This document shows, piece after piece, positions 25,739 through 35,123 of a stretch of DNA of 64,000 nucleotides. The position numbers and the translations under genes are program-made. Each line of letters starts with the position of its first letter. Position 1 is the stretch's first letter. Below the pieces are notes generated by a model. The model saw only the letters and a program-made list of their open reading frames with translations. It did not search any database and was not told where the DNA came from. Source of the stretch: Nemopilema nomurai (taxonomy: Eukaryota; Cnidaria; Scyphozoa; Rhizostomeae; Rhizostomatidae); NCBI GenBank assembly GCA_003864495.1, contig ML133479.1, positions 1,113,223 to 1,177,222 of the forward strand, written 5' to 3'.

Positions 25739-28700
25739 GTGAGTTTTTATCTTCAAATTATCTGAACCAAAGATAGACGGAAATTAAGCTTTATCCATTG
25801 GTTGGACCTTGCTTGTTTTTTTAATTGCTCAGTCTGTAGCGTTTCTAGAGTATCATAAATAGCATCCTCCTTCGGAGATGCACAATGCCTGCCAAAAGTC
25901 CTTGGAACACCTCAGTATTTTCTCTGAATGAATGAACGTGAGTCAAAGAATTGCCGTTAGTGTTCCAACAATTTTAGCAGGCTCTGTAGTTCTTTTAAAT
26001 GCATGAAATATCCTGTCACTGATTTGCATGATTTTTGAGGGCACAGGATTGCATTTTCAGCTTGTTAACGTCCACATTACAATGTCCTGTTTGGTTTTAG
26101 TTTCCCCTGTGACGCGGAGGTGCAGTCTGAAGCCGCTGTTACCATGAAGGTCTTGGCTGAACTTGAGAACGGACTAAAGGCAATAATGCACCTGGAAGCA
26201 TTTGAACATTTGTTTACCATCATGAACTCAAAAGCATTGCCTTCAGACATTCTTGAAATAGCTGCAGAGAGCCTCATGATAATTGGCAGCACCCCTGAGA
26301 ACAGGGATCGAATGTTGCAATGGGCACTGGTGAGAGGCTACCGAAAGGAGGCTGAGTGGCTTCTGGGCATCGGTGCTGACATAGACGGGACGACGCAGGT
26401 TAAGCCAAACGTGATCGTCGCCGCAGAGTCGTCGAATTTTAGAATGATGAAATTCCTTCTTGACAATGGGGCCTCGCATATGCCTGAAGCCCTGAAGATC
26501 AGCCAGAGCAGCAGAGATTTTCAGATGATTGGTCTTCTGTTAGGCCAGATTGGCCTGGAGCGGAAAGGAGATACGTTGGCATGGTCTAATTTGAATATAT
26601 CAGAGCTGCGGAATGAATACTTTACGTCGTCATTTGTTGACGAAAGAAGGCCCGGCGATGATAACGTCGAAAGTGATGATTGGGCTAGTTATTTCGAGAC
26701 AGCAGCGGCTAGGCGGAGGCAAAGATTTTCCTCGCTAGACAGGTCTTTTGCAAGTGTATACGAGGAACGTTCCAGCGATGAAGAAACTTTCACTTCATCT
26801 CCGAAAATTCAAGTTACTCGTGAGCGGCCTAGATCTAGCAGTGGTGCCCTCCTTCCTTTCAACTCCCTAGACCCGCGATTAGAGGGACCAGTGGAAACGT
26901 GCGAAAGTTTCGTTCGTCTTGACTCGCCTTCATTACGTAATTCATACCCAGGCCACCCAGGCAGCCTCTTGATACGGGACCCGAGTTGCGGAAACTTGCT
27001 GCCTAGTCCAACCGGCAGCGAGGATGTGTCGCCGAAGTTGCATTTGCTGAGACGAGCTGCGTCTTTGGTCCCACCAGGATTTGACGACTCGTCTCCCAAC
27101 GCCTCGGCTATCCTCTCAAAAGTTAAGATCAGAAAGTCCCGCTCTATGGATCTTCGTTCAAGGAGAAACATGGAGTCGAAGCCGGTAATTCTCTATGCCG
27201 ACATGTCTTTTAACCAAATTTCGCATTTCGAGGTGATTTCTTCCCAAAATCCTTTTGTGAAGCCTTTCTTCAAAGGACTCGTGAGGCTAGACTTGAGGGG
27301 TAATAAACTAAAAGAATTCGCCAAAGCTGTATGCCATGAGTTGACGAGCTTGAAAGAGCTCTCCCTCGCAGAAAACGAACTGGAAGATTTCCCATATGAT
27401 GTTTTGGAAAACAAAACTCTAGAGGTATTGAACCTTTGCAAGAACTCAATCAAAGATCTGAATGAGCAACAGATGCTGCCCAATGTCTCGTTATGTAGAC
27501 TGGATTTGGATGCCAACGATTTGGTTAAATTCCCACAATGGCTGGATGACATGTTTCCAGCTCTAGCCTCACTAAGCATGTCCCAAAATCGCATCGCCTC
27601 GTTGCCGTCCAAACCACTGCACTTACGACAGCTGAAGTTCCTTAACCTCTCCTTCAACAAGCTTGAAACCATACCACCCTTTTTTCTCGACCACTGTTTG
27701 ATGCTGGAAAAGTTGGATCTTACAAGGAATAATCTGATATCATTGCCTGGACAAAGCGCAAGAACGTTCAATCGGCTGTTTCATGTCAAGTTGTCCCACA
27801 ACCAGTTGAAGGGAACAGGCGCCTTGGCATGTACAACATTTTTGTTGGAGCTGCAAAATCTCACTTCCTTGGACATTTCGCACAACAAGATCAGCCAGGT
27901 GCCTTCTCCGTCAAATTGGGCCTCCAATGCGTGAGCGACCTGAACTTCAGTCACAATCGTATCAGTAAGATCAACCTGGACGAAAGTGCTTCAAACTGGT
28001 GCAACATCTCAAGTCTCAATCTGGCGCACAATAAAATAGAACGGCTACCCAAGTTCATCGGAAAGCTCACAAAGTTGACAAGTCTTAACTTTAGTCACAA
28101 CCCCCTGATCGAAATCCCAGATGAAATCGGGTTTCTAAGAAATTTACTAGAACTGCCATTAGATTCTGGTCTTTCTTTGAAACTTGATGCGTCAATAAGG
28201 GAGGGCTCTGCCCAGGAAATCTGCACATTTCTCTATTCGAAAATGAAGAATTCGGTTCCATACCTTCGAATGAAGTTGATGGTTGTTGGTAAGGAAGGCC
28301 GAGGCAAGAGCTCCCTTCTAAGAACGCTGCGAAGCATCAAGCAGCCAGCGGAGGATTCCGCCACTGTCGGCATCAAGATCAACCCCTGGAGCCTGGTCGT
28401 ACCAAAGAAGTATCAGCGCAAAACATGGAACAAGAAGACGAATTTCGTCCTGAGTGCGTGGGATGTCGCGGGGCAGGAGGATTTTCACTCCTCACATCAA
28501 TGCTTCATGACTTCAAGGACATTGTACCTGGCTGTTTTTGACGCGAGCAAAGGGCCGGCAGAACTGGAGCATTTGCGACCGTGGCTGCTGAACATCAAAG
28601 CCAGCGCACCTCATTCGCAGGTCATCATCGTCGGCACCCATTTGGACCAGATCGAGGGACAGAGGGACAAGCACCTGAGAGAACTACAAGAAGGCATTGA

Positions 28701-31700
28701 TGCCTTCGTGAAGAACCCCGGATTGCCCGTCTGCAGAGGATCCGCTATCGTTAGTTGTCATGGCAAGAATAATGCAATCGAGGCACTGCGAGAGAGGATT
28801 CTGCATACCATCGCCACGTGCACTTTTCATGCCCAGTCCCCGATGGACCAGACTGTGCCAAAAGCTACGTGCAGCTTGAGGACCTGCTTGTAGAAGAGGC
28901 CAGTCGCTTGATTGAGGAGAAGCGGATACCGGTGATATCGAGGCGGGCGCTCCTCAAAATCGTCCACGACAACAGCTTGCAGTTAGAGAAGCAGGAGCTG
29001 GACCAGGCTGTGAAGTTCCTCACGAAGTCGGTACTGACCCTCTTTCTTTTTATAAACACTCAAGGAAACTTTCTCGTATTGTGTTGACCAGCTTTCATTA
29101 CCAAGGTACCCAGTCTTTTAAACGCGACTATAAGCTGTGATCAGCTGTTCATAGAATATTTTGACAGCACAGCTCAACACTTTCTCTCTCTTTCTCAGGT
29201 GCCTTGTTGCACTTTGAAGATCCAAGTTTCAAGTTGTCCGACTGTTACTTCATCAACCCCGAGTGGCTCAGCCAAATGATGGCGCAGGTGGTCACTGTGA
29301 AGGAGATCAACCCATTTGTGAATGAGCAAGGCACGGTGCATCGAAAGAACCTGCCCATATTGTTTCGGGATGAACGCTTTCCAGAGGCCTATATCGATAC
29401 CTACTTGAAGTAAGGCAGCGGGTGTAATTCATTAACATTGAATTTTGTTTTCCGTATCATACCAAGCGATGCGACTTGCAAAATCATGCTATTTTTTTAG
29501 AATTTGATAATCAGAGAAAAGCATAGGCAAAAGCAATGTTTGTTGTTGATGATATTAGAAGAGGCATTTTGCCTAGTCAATGCCCTTTCTAACACTTAAA
29601 AATTTTCATCGCAGATTGCTGGAAAAATTTGAAGTTGTCATTCCACTCTCAGATGAAGAATTCTTGATTCCATCGAAGCTCCCAGTGAAGCCATCCGGAT
29701 TCACCAACAGGGTCACTAAACACGCAATCCACAAAGGGGGAAACCTCAACCGATATTACCAGTTCAATTACATCCCTGTGGGATTATGGGGTCGCCTCAT
29801 TTCCAGGCTGATGCTGTTTTATTCTCCTCTTCGCAGCGAGGCTGAGAAGGTACGATGACTTGCGCGATAAAGAGGCCAACTAGCGTTTTTTCGAACGCTT
29901 GCACCCTATTATTAGTTAGCCGCCATTTTTCATCCTTCTTTCCATAAAATTCCGTAACGATGCACTTTCAATGTGTTTGTAGACACCAAGGAAATTTTCA
30001 CATGTTTAGGAAGTTTGCCTGTCGCAAAAACTTTCACCCTGTTAAGAGCCTTGATTCAGCAATAGATAGAGAACAGAGTTACTCTGCGTCTTATAATCTG
30101 CAGCATAAACTCTGGTCTAACTACATGGCAGCTAAGTAGAGACCAGCCCTCCGATTTTTAGTTTTGTGGGTGCAAGAGGCCGCTACACTTCGCATTTGGG
30201 CAGCTTTTCTCAAAGTAGCTCGCTGTTTTCTTCTTAGACACCATTAGTTGAGTATTGGAAGGATGGGATATTTAGATTCTGGTCGGAGAATAAGTACTTC
30301 GTGGTGGCAACATCAGAGCGTTTTCCAGAAACAATTGAGATAATCGTACCGATATCCCAGAAAGGATACGAGCTGCTTGGCTTTTTGGTGGATCACGTGG
30401 ATGCCTTGATAGAAGAGTGGTATCCTGGACTAAGTAGGTCGATTGTATTGCTTTTCACATTCTTAAGATGACTGCACGTTGCCTGAAATATAGAAAGACC
30501 CTATAGGCTTGTCGTAATCATCAGAGAATGGAGAGTTTCCTTAAATTTTTGTTGAAAATTCTGATGCTTGATTCGTCTCTACTTGTATTGATTTTTAACA
30601 GCTTTTTAGAAAACTTATTTTTATTATATTTTTTCTGTAGGTACCTTATCATGAATTGCAATATTGTGAAGTTTTATATTGTACATTATTGCAGCAATTC
30701 CTGACCCAGAAGGAAACTTGCCAGTAGGAAGACTTGTACCGTGCCTACACTGTGCTAAATTGAACAAAGAGCATTTCTTCATGGTGGACCAGTGCATTAC
30801 ACGCTCATACGAGAGCGATTCAATATGGTGTCCGTCGCACGGAGGCGCGGTCGACTTAAAAGGCCTGGCACCGGATGTCCTGTTTGCGGACATGGACGGA
30901 AGATATGTTTTGAAGGATGGCGACGTCGAGATAAAGAACACCAAAAAAGACGTGCTCGATGGGGGCTCGTTTGGCATGGTTTACCAGACGCAGTGCAAAG
31001 GCAAAAATGTGGCTGTCAAGGTAGAAGTGCTAGTACCCTCCTGCATCTTTAAAGACTCCATTTTGCTTTATCGAGTGTTATCAGAGAATCTCTGACTATA
31101 ATGGGAACATGTGCCAACATTGTGAGGTTGACCATTTCTACCACCTAGCACTGCAATAGGGGTTGTTTTTGTAATATAAGACGCCGATTGAAATCCAGGG
31201 GGGTCAAACCTTGTGAATATGAATCATGTAGTGTTAGTTGAAATGTTTCCCAGCCAAACTGAACCGAAAGACTTCTTGTCGAACTCCATTCGAGTATGCA
31301 TTCGCTTCCAGAGCCTGTTCTTAATACCTGATTTTGCTCATTTTGCAGGTCTTTAAAACAGGCGAGGGGTATTCTCCTCACAGATCTCTTCGCCAGGAGG
31401 TAACAATCTTGCAACAGTTGCACCACCCAAGCTTGGTTTCCATGGTTGGCGTGATACTGAGGCCATCCCGCGGCCTCGTTTTGGAGCTAGCCACAAAAGG
31501 ATCTCTTCGCAAGGTTCTGAGTCATGATCACCTTAGCCGAGGGATGCAACAAAGGATCGCGTCTCAGGTATTTTATTTGTGCTTCGAAATTGTCCATAAG
31601 CCAGCATTGTAGACAAATAAAAAAGATTGCATTTGTCTTCTTGCAAAATTGTTTCGTTTTGCCTAATGAAAAAGTCACTTTAATACACCTGAAGTGATTG

Positions 31701-34700
31701 ATTAGAGAAAATTAGTATTTTGAAGCCTCTGTAAAAAAATGTAAATGCCTTTACTGCTGCAGTTATTCAAAACGAATTGCAACCTATTTAAAACAAATTC
31801 AAGGTTTTCGTGTAGTACACAGTGCAACAAAGAATGTTCTGAGCGACGCGTGACCCAAAAAGCGTCTTTTTATCATTCGAATTACTTTAAAAAGAGTTGC
31901 TGTATTATTTTCAGTGCAAACTAGGGGCTTAAGGTATATAACACTGTATCGATTGTATTTCCAATTTTCAAGCTAGATACACTGGTTTTGTGGTATTTAT
32001 AATTCCACGTGATTTTACGTTCTAGGTTGCAGATGGACTTGCATATCTGCACAACCTCAATATAGTCTACCGCGATATGAAACCGAGCAACATCCTCATC
32101 TTTTCTTTGTCCATGGGAATACCAGTCAACGCCAAGATCTCCGATTACGGCATTTCACAGTATGTCACCCCGCAGGGGCTGTGCGAAATAAGCGGCAGTC
32201 CTGGTTATCGGGCGCCCGAAGTCGACAAAGGATGCTGGACCTACAACAAAGAGGTTAGTGGCATTTTGAACGCAGGGTAGATACTGTCACTTCAGTACCT
32301 TGGTCTCCCTTCTTCACAACAAACCATTTTGTAACCACTAAAAATTATTTACTTTGGTAAATCATATTTTAGGCCGACATTTTCTCCTTTGGTGTGACTC
32401 TCTTCGAACTCGTGACTGGAGGTAGAAGACTGTTCGAAAAGGAGGCCATGTACCAGAGGGAGACTGCAGTCAATTTTATGGAGAGAAGAGGTGTCAAGTC
32501 TATGATGGCGATGGGATGCCCCCAGTGGCCAGACATGCAAAATATTATCTTGAACTGCTTGAGTTTTGTACCTGGTAGGTATGGGTGGATGCTTTTTTGA
32601 ATCAATGCTTCTTGGCTTGGTTTTCTCAATACTGATTTTACATGTTTAAAGCCTTTAGGAGCTCCTTGCTCATTGAGTCTAGTTTGTTGTCTAGTACTAT
32701 CAAAACGAGGTTACGAAGTAGGAGGCTACAAGAATATGGCTCCCACCCACAGTTTGTACAATATAGGTTTTGCTTTTACATCGAACACTAGGTACAAAGT
32801 ACCCCTTTCCACTTAACACGATAATAATATTTTTATATGATATTGATCATTGTAATTGACTTATCGTAATGAATGGTTCACTAAAGAATTGCCCAGGACT
32901 GTTTACCAAATTAGATACGATACATTCATTTTTTCCAGACAAGCGACCTACAGCAAAAAAACTTGCGCAGTGGCTCTCCTCCGCAGATACATTGTGTTTG
33001 AAGGAAGAAGTGGGCGTATGTAAAGGACAGGCTGTGGAATGCATGGCCGTTTATCAGAGTTTTAACGGTGACGAAGAATCCATGGAGTTGTGGATTGGAA
33101 GCGGAGATTCCTCAGGACAAACCCAGATTTCCTGGCTGACTCTCATCGGTGATGAGACGAAAGTAAGTAAACTGAACTTGTTGTTGTTGCTGCTGATGTC
33201 TCTTGTAGTGCTTAAGGCTTCTTTGCTAGGTTTGGACTTGATCACATACAGTTAAAAGTTAAGTTGTTGAATTGAATTTGAACTTGTATTATTTCTCCTC
33301 GCTACACTATATATGTATTTTTGCCTTCAAGACTTTCAACAGTCTATATAGCAGGACAAATTAATATCAAAATTCAATGCAGACCATTATTATGGTATAT
33401 TAGAGTATTTGTTTTATTGAGTAACATACATGCCATTTAGAAAATCAGTCCTCTTACACGAATCAGACACCTCTAGGGCTCTGACTCTGGATATTGCCTA
33501 ACTGGCTGAGTCAATAATTTAGTGTGTGACGTTCGTATCAACCCTGTTTCACTTTGTAGATATCCGGCTGCCGAGGGATGTTTCTACGGAACGAGCGTCT
33601 GCTGTGCATATGTGTTATCAAGGACCAAATCGTACTAGCCGGAACGCAGAAGGGAAACATTTTAGTTTTCGATGCAGAATCCCACGAGCAGCAGAACACG
33701 GTTACGAACCTTGGCGATTCTGTGTTGTGTTTGAAGATGTACTCAGTGGAAAACCGCTATTTGGTCATTGCCGGTTTAGCCAATGGACATATTGCTATTT
33801 TCAACGGGAGCGACTTCTCCAAAACTGGTAAGTATGTGCAAAGGCGATGCTCGCATGCGTGGGCTCGGCAGTACTCTCTCTTGCTTGCTTCTTGCCTGAG
33901 TGGATTTTCATATTGTCTGACTTGAACACCTTTGTTGTCATATATTGTTGTCATATCACCGAAGTATTCTTTGAGAGGGAAATTCTTTCTTACTTAGGAT
34001 TATGGAAATAATTAAAAAATCATGGAACTCCGTTGTTGTCATGTCATATCACCGAAGGCTTTTCTTGACAGGGAAATTCTTTCTTACTTGGATTATAGAA
34101 ATAATTAACAACTCATTATGGTGTGATATATTCACCTGGGCTGGAGTAGGACATTGAGCTATCTTTGATAATTAGCCAGTAACGACCAGCAACATTTACT
34201 CTGCTTTTGGCCACTCTCAAGCTTGCAAACATGAATGACTAAAAATTACTTCTTGCTATTATCTGTAAGATGTTTATGGTTTATTTTGTAGCCTTGAAAC
34301 TTTGAAAGTCTTAAATCTTAGAAATTAGTTTTGCATTCTCCGGCCTTTGAGTTGGCTTGCCGGCGTATTCTTACGACTCTTGTTAAAAACTTGGCTGTAA
34401 ACAAACTTTGAATCTATCTTCTCAGATGAAATACGCCCAGTCACGCAAATGGAGCTTTTACAAAGCGAGGAAGGCTTATCAGACTCAAAGAGGCCCCATC
34501 CAGTGGCATGCATTCAAGTGTTTCGTCAACGCTGTTACTGTGGAGTGGGAGGCCGTATTGCGGTTATTGATCCAAACCGAGGCCACACCGAGCGTTTCAT
34601 ATCGAATGGCGGCGAGGTGACCAGCATCGTCAACAAGATCTGTATATGGAAGTATGTTTGGACATCGTCGAAATCTAGCAGTTTCGTTAATTGTTTGGAC

Positions 34701-35123
34701 CCCACAACGGGCATGCTTCGAGGCACGTTCGACACCGCGAAAGTGTTACGAGAGCGGTACCCTGATATTCCTCAGAGCGACTGTCGAGTCCTGAGTTTGT
34801 ACCATCAAAAGGACTCACTTTGGATTGGTTGCGGAGGAGGACAAATTATCATAATTGATCCACACCCAAACTTCAAGGTTCTCGCGGTCATTTCCCGGCA
34901 TACATCAGCCGTCCGTTGCATCATTGGTGCATCAAGTAGTGACAAAGGTAAGCCAGTGTCTTTGGTATTAACTGGAGGCATTGGTTTTTCGGAGAGGGCT
35001 CAGAATAACGACATGTGTGAGAGCAATTTCGGTTATGTACTTGTGTGGGAAGCAGAACTGCCCAACCACTACGCCTACTTGGATAATTTAAAAAAGACGA
35101 GACAAGCTCTTGTGGAATCATAG
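13906..35123 (+). CDS. LRRK2-type Roco protein kinase (ARM-ANK-LRR-Roc-COR-kinase-WD40)
   Basis: Seventeen exons by hand: 13906-14479, 17261-17575, 18844-18999 (tentative), 22656-23005, 23447-23732, 25537-25738, 26101-29030, 29199-29409, 29615-29849, 30238-30433, 30695-31020, 31349-31567, 32026-32253, 32373-32574, 32939-33162, 33560-33827 and 34426-35123. The product of about 2,540 residues matches the length and domain order of human LRRK2. LRRK2 is a GTP-regulated Ser/Thr kinase that phosphorylates Rab GTPases on endolysosomal membranes. All exon phases agree except inside or at the end of exon 7, where three single-base breaks occur (see findings). The start at 13906 is the first ATG after an in-frame TAA. 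The armadillo and ankyrin regions support LRRK2 type rather than LRRK1. I see no clear AATAAA soon after the stop at 35121-35123. Confidence 0.9.
14480..17260 (+). other. LRRK2-like intron 1 (2.8 kb)
   Basis: Donor gtaaat at 14480 and acceptor ttttatag ending at 17260. It is AT-rich with no recognisable nested gene; the only oddities are a short direct repeat of ggggaagaagttt near 16256-16290 and a C-run near 17048. Confidence 0.5.
20083..20128. repeat. Imperfect ATC/TCA microsatellite
   Basis: A run of catcatcat-type triplets, interrupted by cct and caat, in the intron between LRRK2-like exons 3 and 4. It lies about 140 bases before MITE copy 3. Confidence 0.7.
20266..20670. mobile_element. 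MITE family A, copy 3 (complete)
   Basis: A 405-bp copy with both terminal inverted repeats, flanked by TA at 20264-20265 and 20671-20672. It is colinear with copies 1 and 2 and in the same orientation. It carries a small internal duplication of the aagttccttga motif near 20355-20372, making it slightly longer than copy 1. It sits in an LRRK2-like intron. Confidence 0.8.
20742..21055. mobile_element. Non-autonomous hAT-like element
   Basis: A GC-rich island in AT-rich intron DNA. The right end, read in reverse, begins CAGGGGTCTCAAACTCAA. The left end is its diverged inverse (ctggcgtgtctcagactcg), followed by repeated gcggcccgc. Ends starting CAGGGGT are typical of short hAT elements. The flanks ctttaaac and ctctaaat match at 6 of 8 positions, compatible with an old 8-bp target duplication. 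There is no transposase inside. Confidence 0.6.
21969..22234 (-). pseudogene. Copied fragment of PH-domain gene intron 8 and exon 9
   Basis: The reverse complement of this stretch follows 7924-8240 closely, including the acceptor and about the first 48 bases of exon 9. Exon-like sequence lies near 21969-22016 and then runs out of similarity, so the copy lacks the exon's end and its donor. It lies antisense within the LRRK2-like intron between exons 3 and 4. It still contains intron sequence, so it was copied as DNA and not from mRNA. No function is expected. Confidence 0.75.
23027..23080. repeat. G13 ... C11 inverted homopolymer runs
   Basis: Thirteen G (23027-23039) and eleven C (23070-23080), 30 bases apart, just after the donor of LRRK2-like exon 4 (GT at 23006). 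The pre-mRNA could fold into a G:C hairpin there. Run lengths in such tracts are often misassembled. Confidence 0.7.
25006..25530. repeat. Degenerate minisatellite, unit about 21-22 bp
   Basis: More than twenty imperfect tandem copies of a unit close to tctgttctctaaagaatatt fill the 3' part of LRRK2-like intron 5. The array runs up to the acceptor of exon 6 at 25536, whose tract (tctgtactctttacag) looks like a diverged unit. It is strongly pyrimidine/A biased on the + strand. Confidence 0.85.
26101..29030 (+). CDS. LRRK2-like gene: exon 7, ankyrin-LRR-Roc-early COR
   Basis: A 2.9-kb exon. Ankyrin-like repeats lie near 26305-26560 (EAEWLLGIGADIDG, MMKFLLDNGAS). A Ser/Arg-rich linker with basic RKSRSMDLRSRR follows. 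About a dozen leucine-rich repeats (LDLRGNKL, LNLSFNKLETIP and similar) run about 27190-28170. The Roc GTPase domain has P-loop GKEGRGKSS (28288-28314), switch-region WDVAGQEDF (from 28459) and base-binding GTHLD (from about 28633). The COR domain starts near SYVQLEDLL. The exon is open but in three consecutive frames: breaks fall near 27905-27935 and 28850-28865, and the donor at 29031 does not match the phase of the next acceptor. Each is explained by one missing base, so the genome copy may be intact and the assembly wrong. A real pseudogene is less likely, since every other exon is clean. Confidence 0.85.
29199..30433 (+). CDS. LRRK2-like gene: COR domain exons 8-10
   Basis: Three exons (29199-29409, 29615-29849, 30238-30433) continue the COR domain. 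They include ALLHFEDPSFKLSDCYFI, KLLEKFEVVIPL and YIPVGLWGRLISRL. The Tyr in the last motif aligns with the human COR tyrosine mutated in Parkinson disease (Y1699), so that position is conserved. COR mediates dimerisation and couples Roc nucleotide state to the kinase. Exon 8 needs one base from exon 7 to begin GALLHF, while exon 7 as read ends in phase 0. The alternative acceptor at 29166-29167 would restore the frame but adds a Ser/Leu-rich insert absent from relatives. Confidence 0.85.
30695..32574 (+). CDS. LRRK2-like gene: protein kinase domain exons 11-14
   Basis: Exons 30695-31020, 31349-31567, 32026-32253 and 32373-32574. The glycine-rich loop is GGSFGMVY (about 30961-30984), and VAVK supplies the ATP-anchoring Lys at 31018-31020, the last codon of exon 11. 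The hinge region reads LVLELATKGSL, close to LRRK2. The catalytic loop is YRDMKPSN (Asp at 32074-32076) and the magnesium loop is DYG (32143-32151) rather than DFG, a shared LRRK2 trait. The APE motif is at 32212-32220. All catalytic residues are present, so an active kinase is predicted. The start of exon 11 (IPDPEGNLPVGRLVPCLHC) is the COR-kinase linker. Confidence 0.92.
32939..35123 (+). CDS. LRRK2-like gene: C-terminal WD40 exons 15-17
   Basis: Exons 32939-33162, 33560-33827 and 34426-35123 encode the end of the kinase C-lobe (DKRPTAKKLAQWL) and a beta-propeller. Propeller strands can be read as ELWIGSGD, QIVLAGTQKGNILVFD, YLVIAGLANGHIAIF, LWIGCGGGQIIIID and YVLVWEAELP. In LRRK2 this domain supports dimerisation and microtubule or vesicle association. 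The protein ends with a charged helix (LDNLKKTRQALVES) before TAG, comparable to the C-terminal helix of human LRRK2. Confidence 0.9.
33945..34115. repeat. Tandem duplication of about 88 bp in an LRRK2-like intron
   Basis: Two adjacent copies start near 33945 and 34033. Both contain tcatatcaccgaag, then gggaaattctttcttactt and gaaataatta, with a few substitutions and small gaps. They lie in the intron between WD40 exons 16 and 17 and do not touch splice sites. Confidence 0.75.

Noticed and set aside
27899..27950. 52-base GT-AG intron as an explanation of the LRR frame break
   Set aside because: Its removal leads to an immediate stop in the joined frame and deletes a conserved leucine-rich repeat segment.
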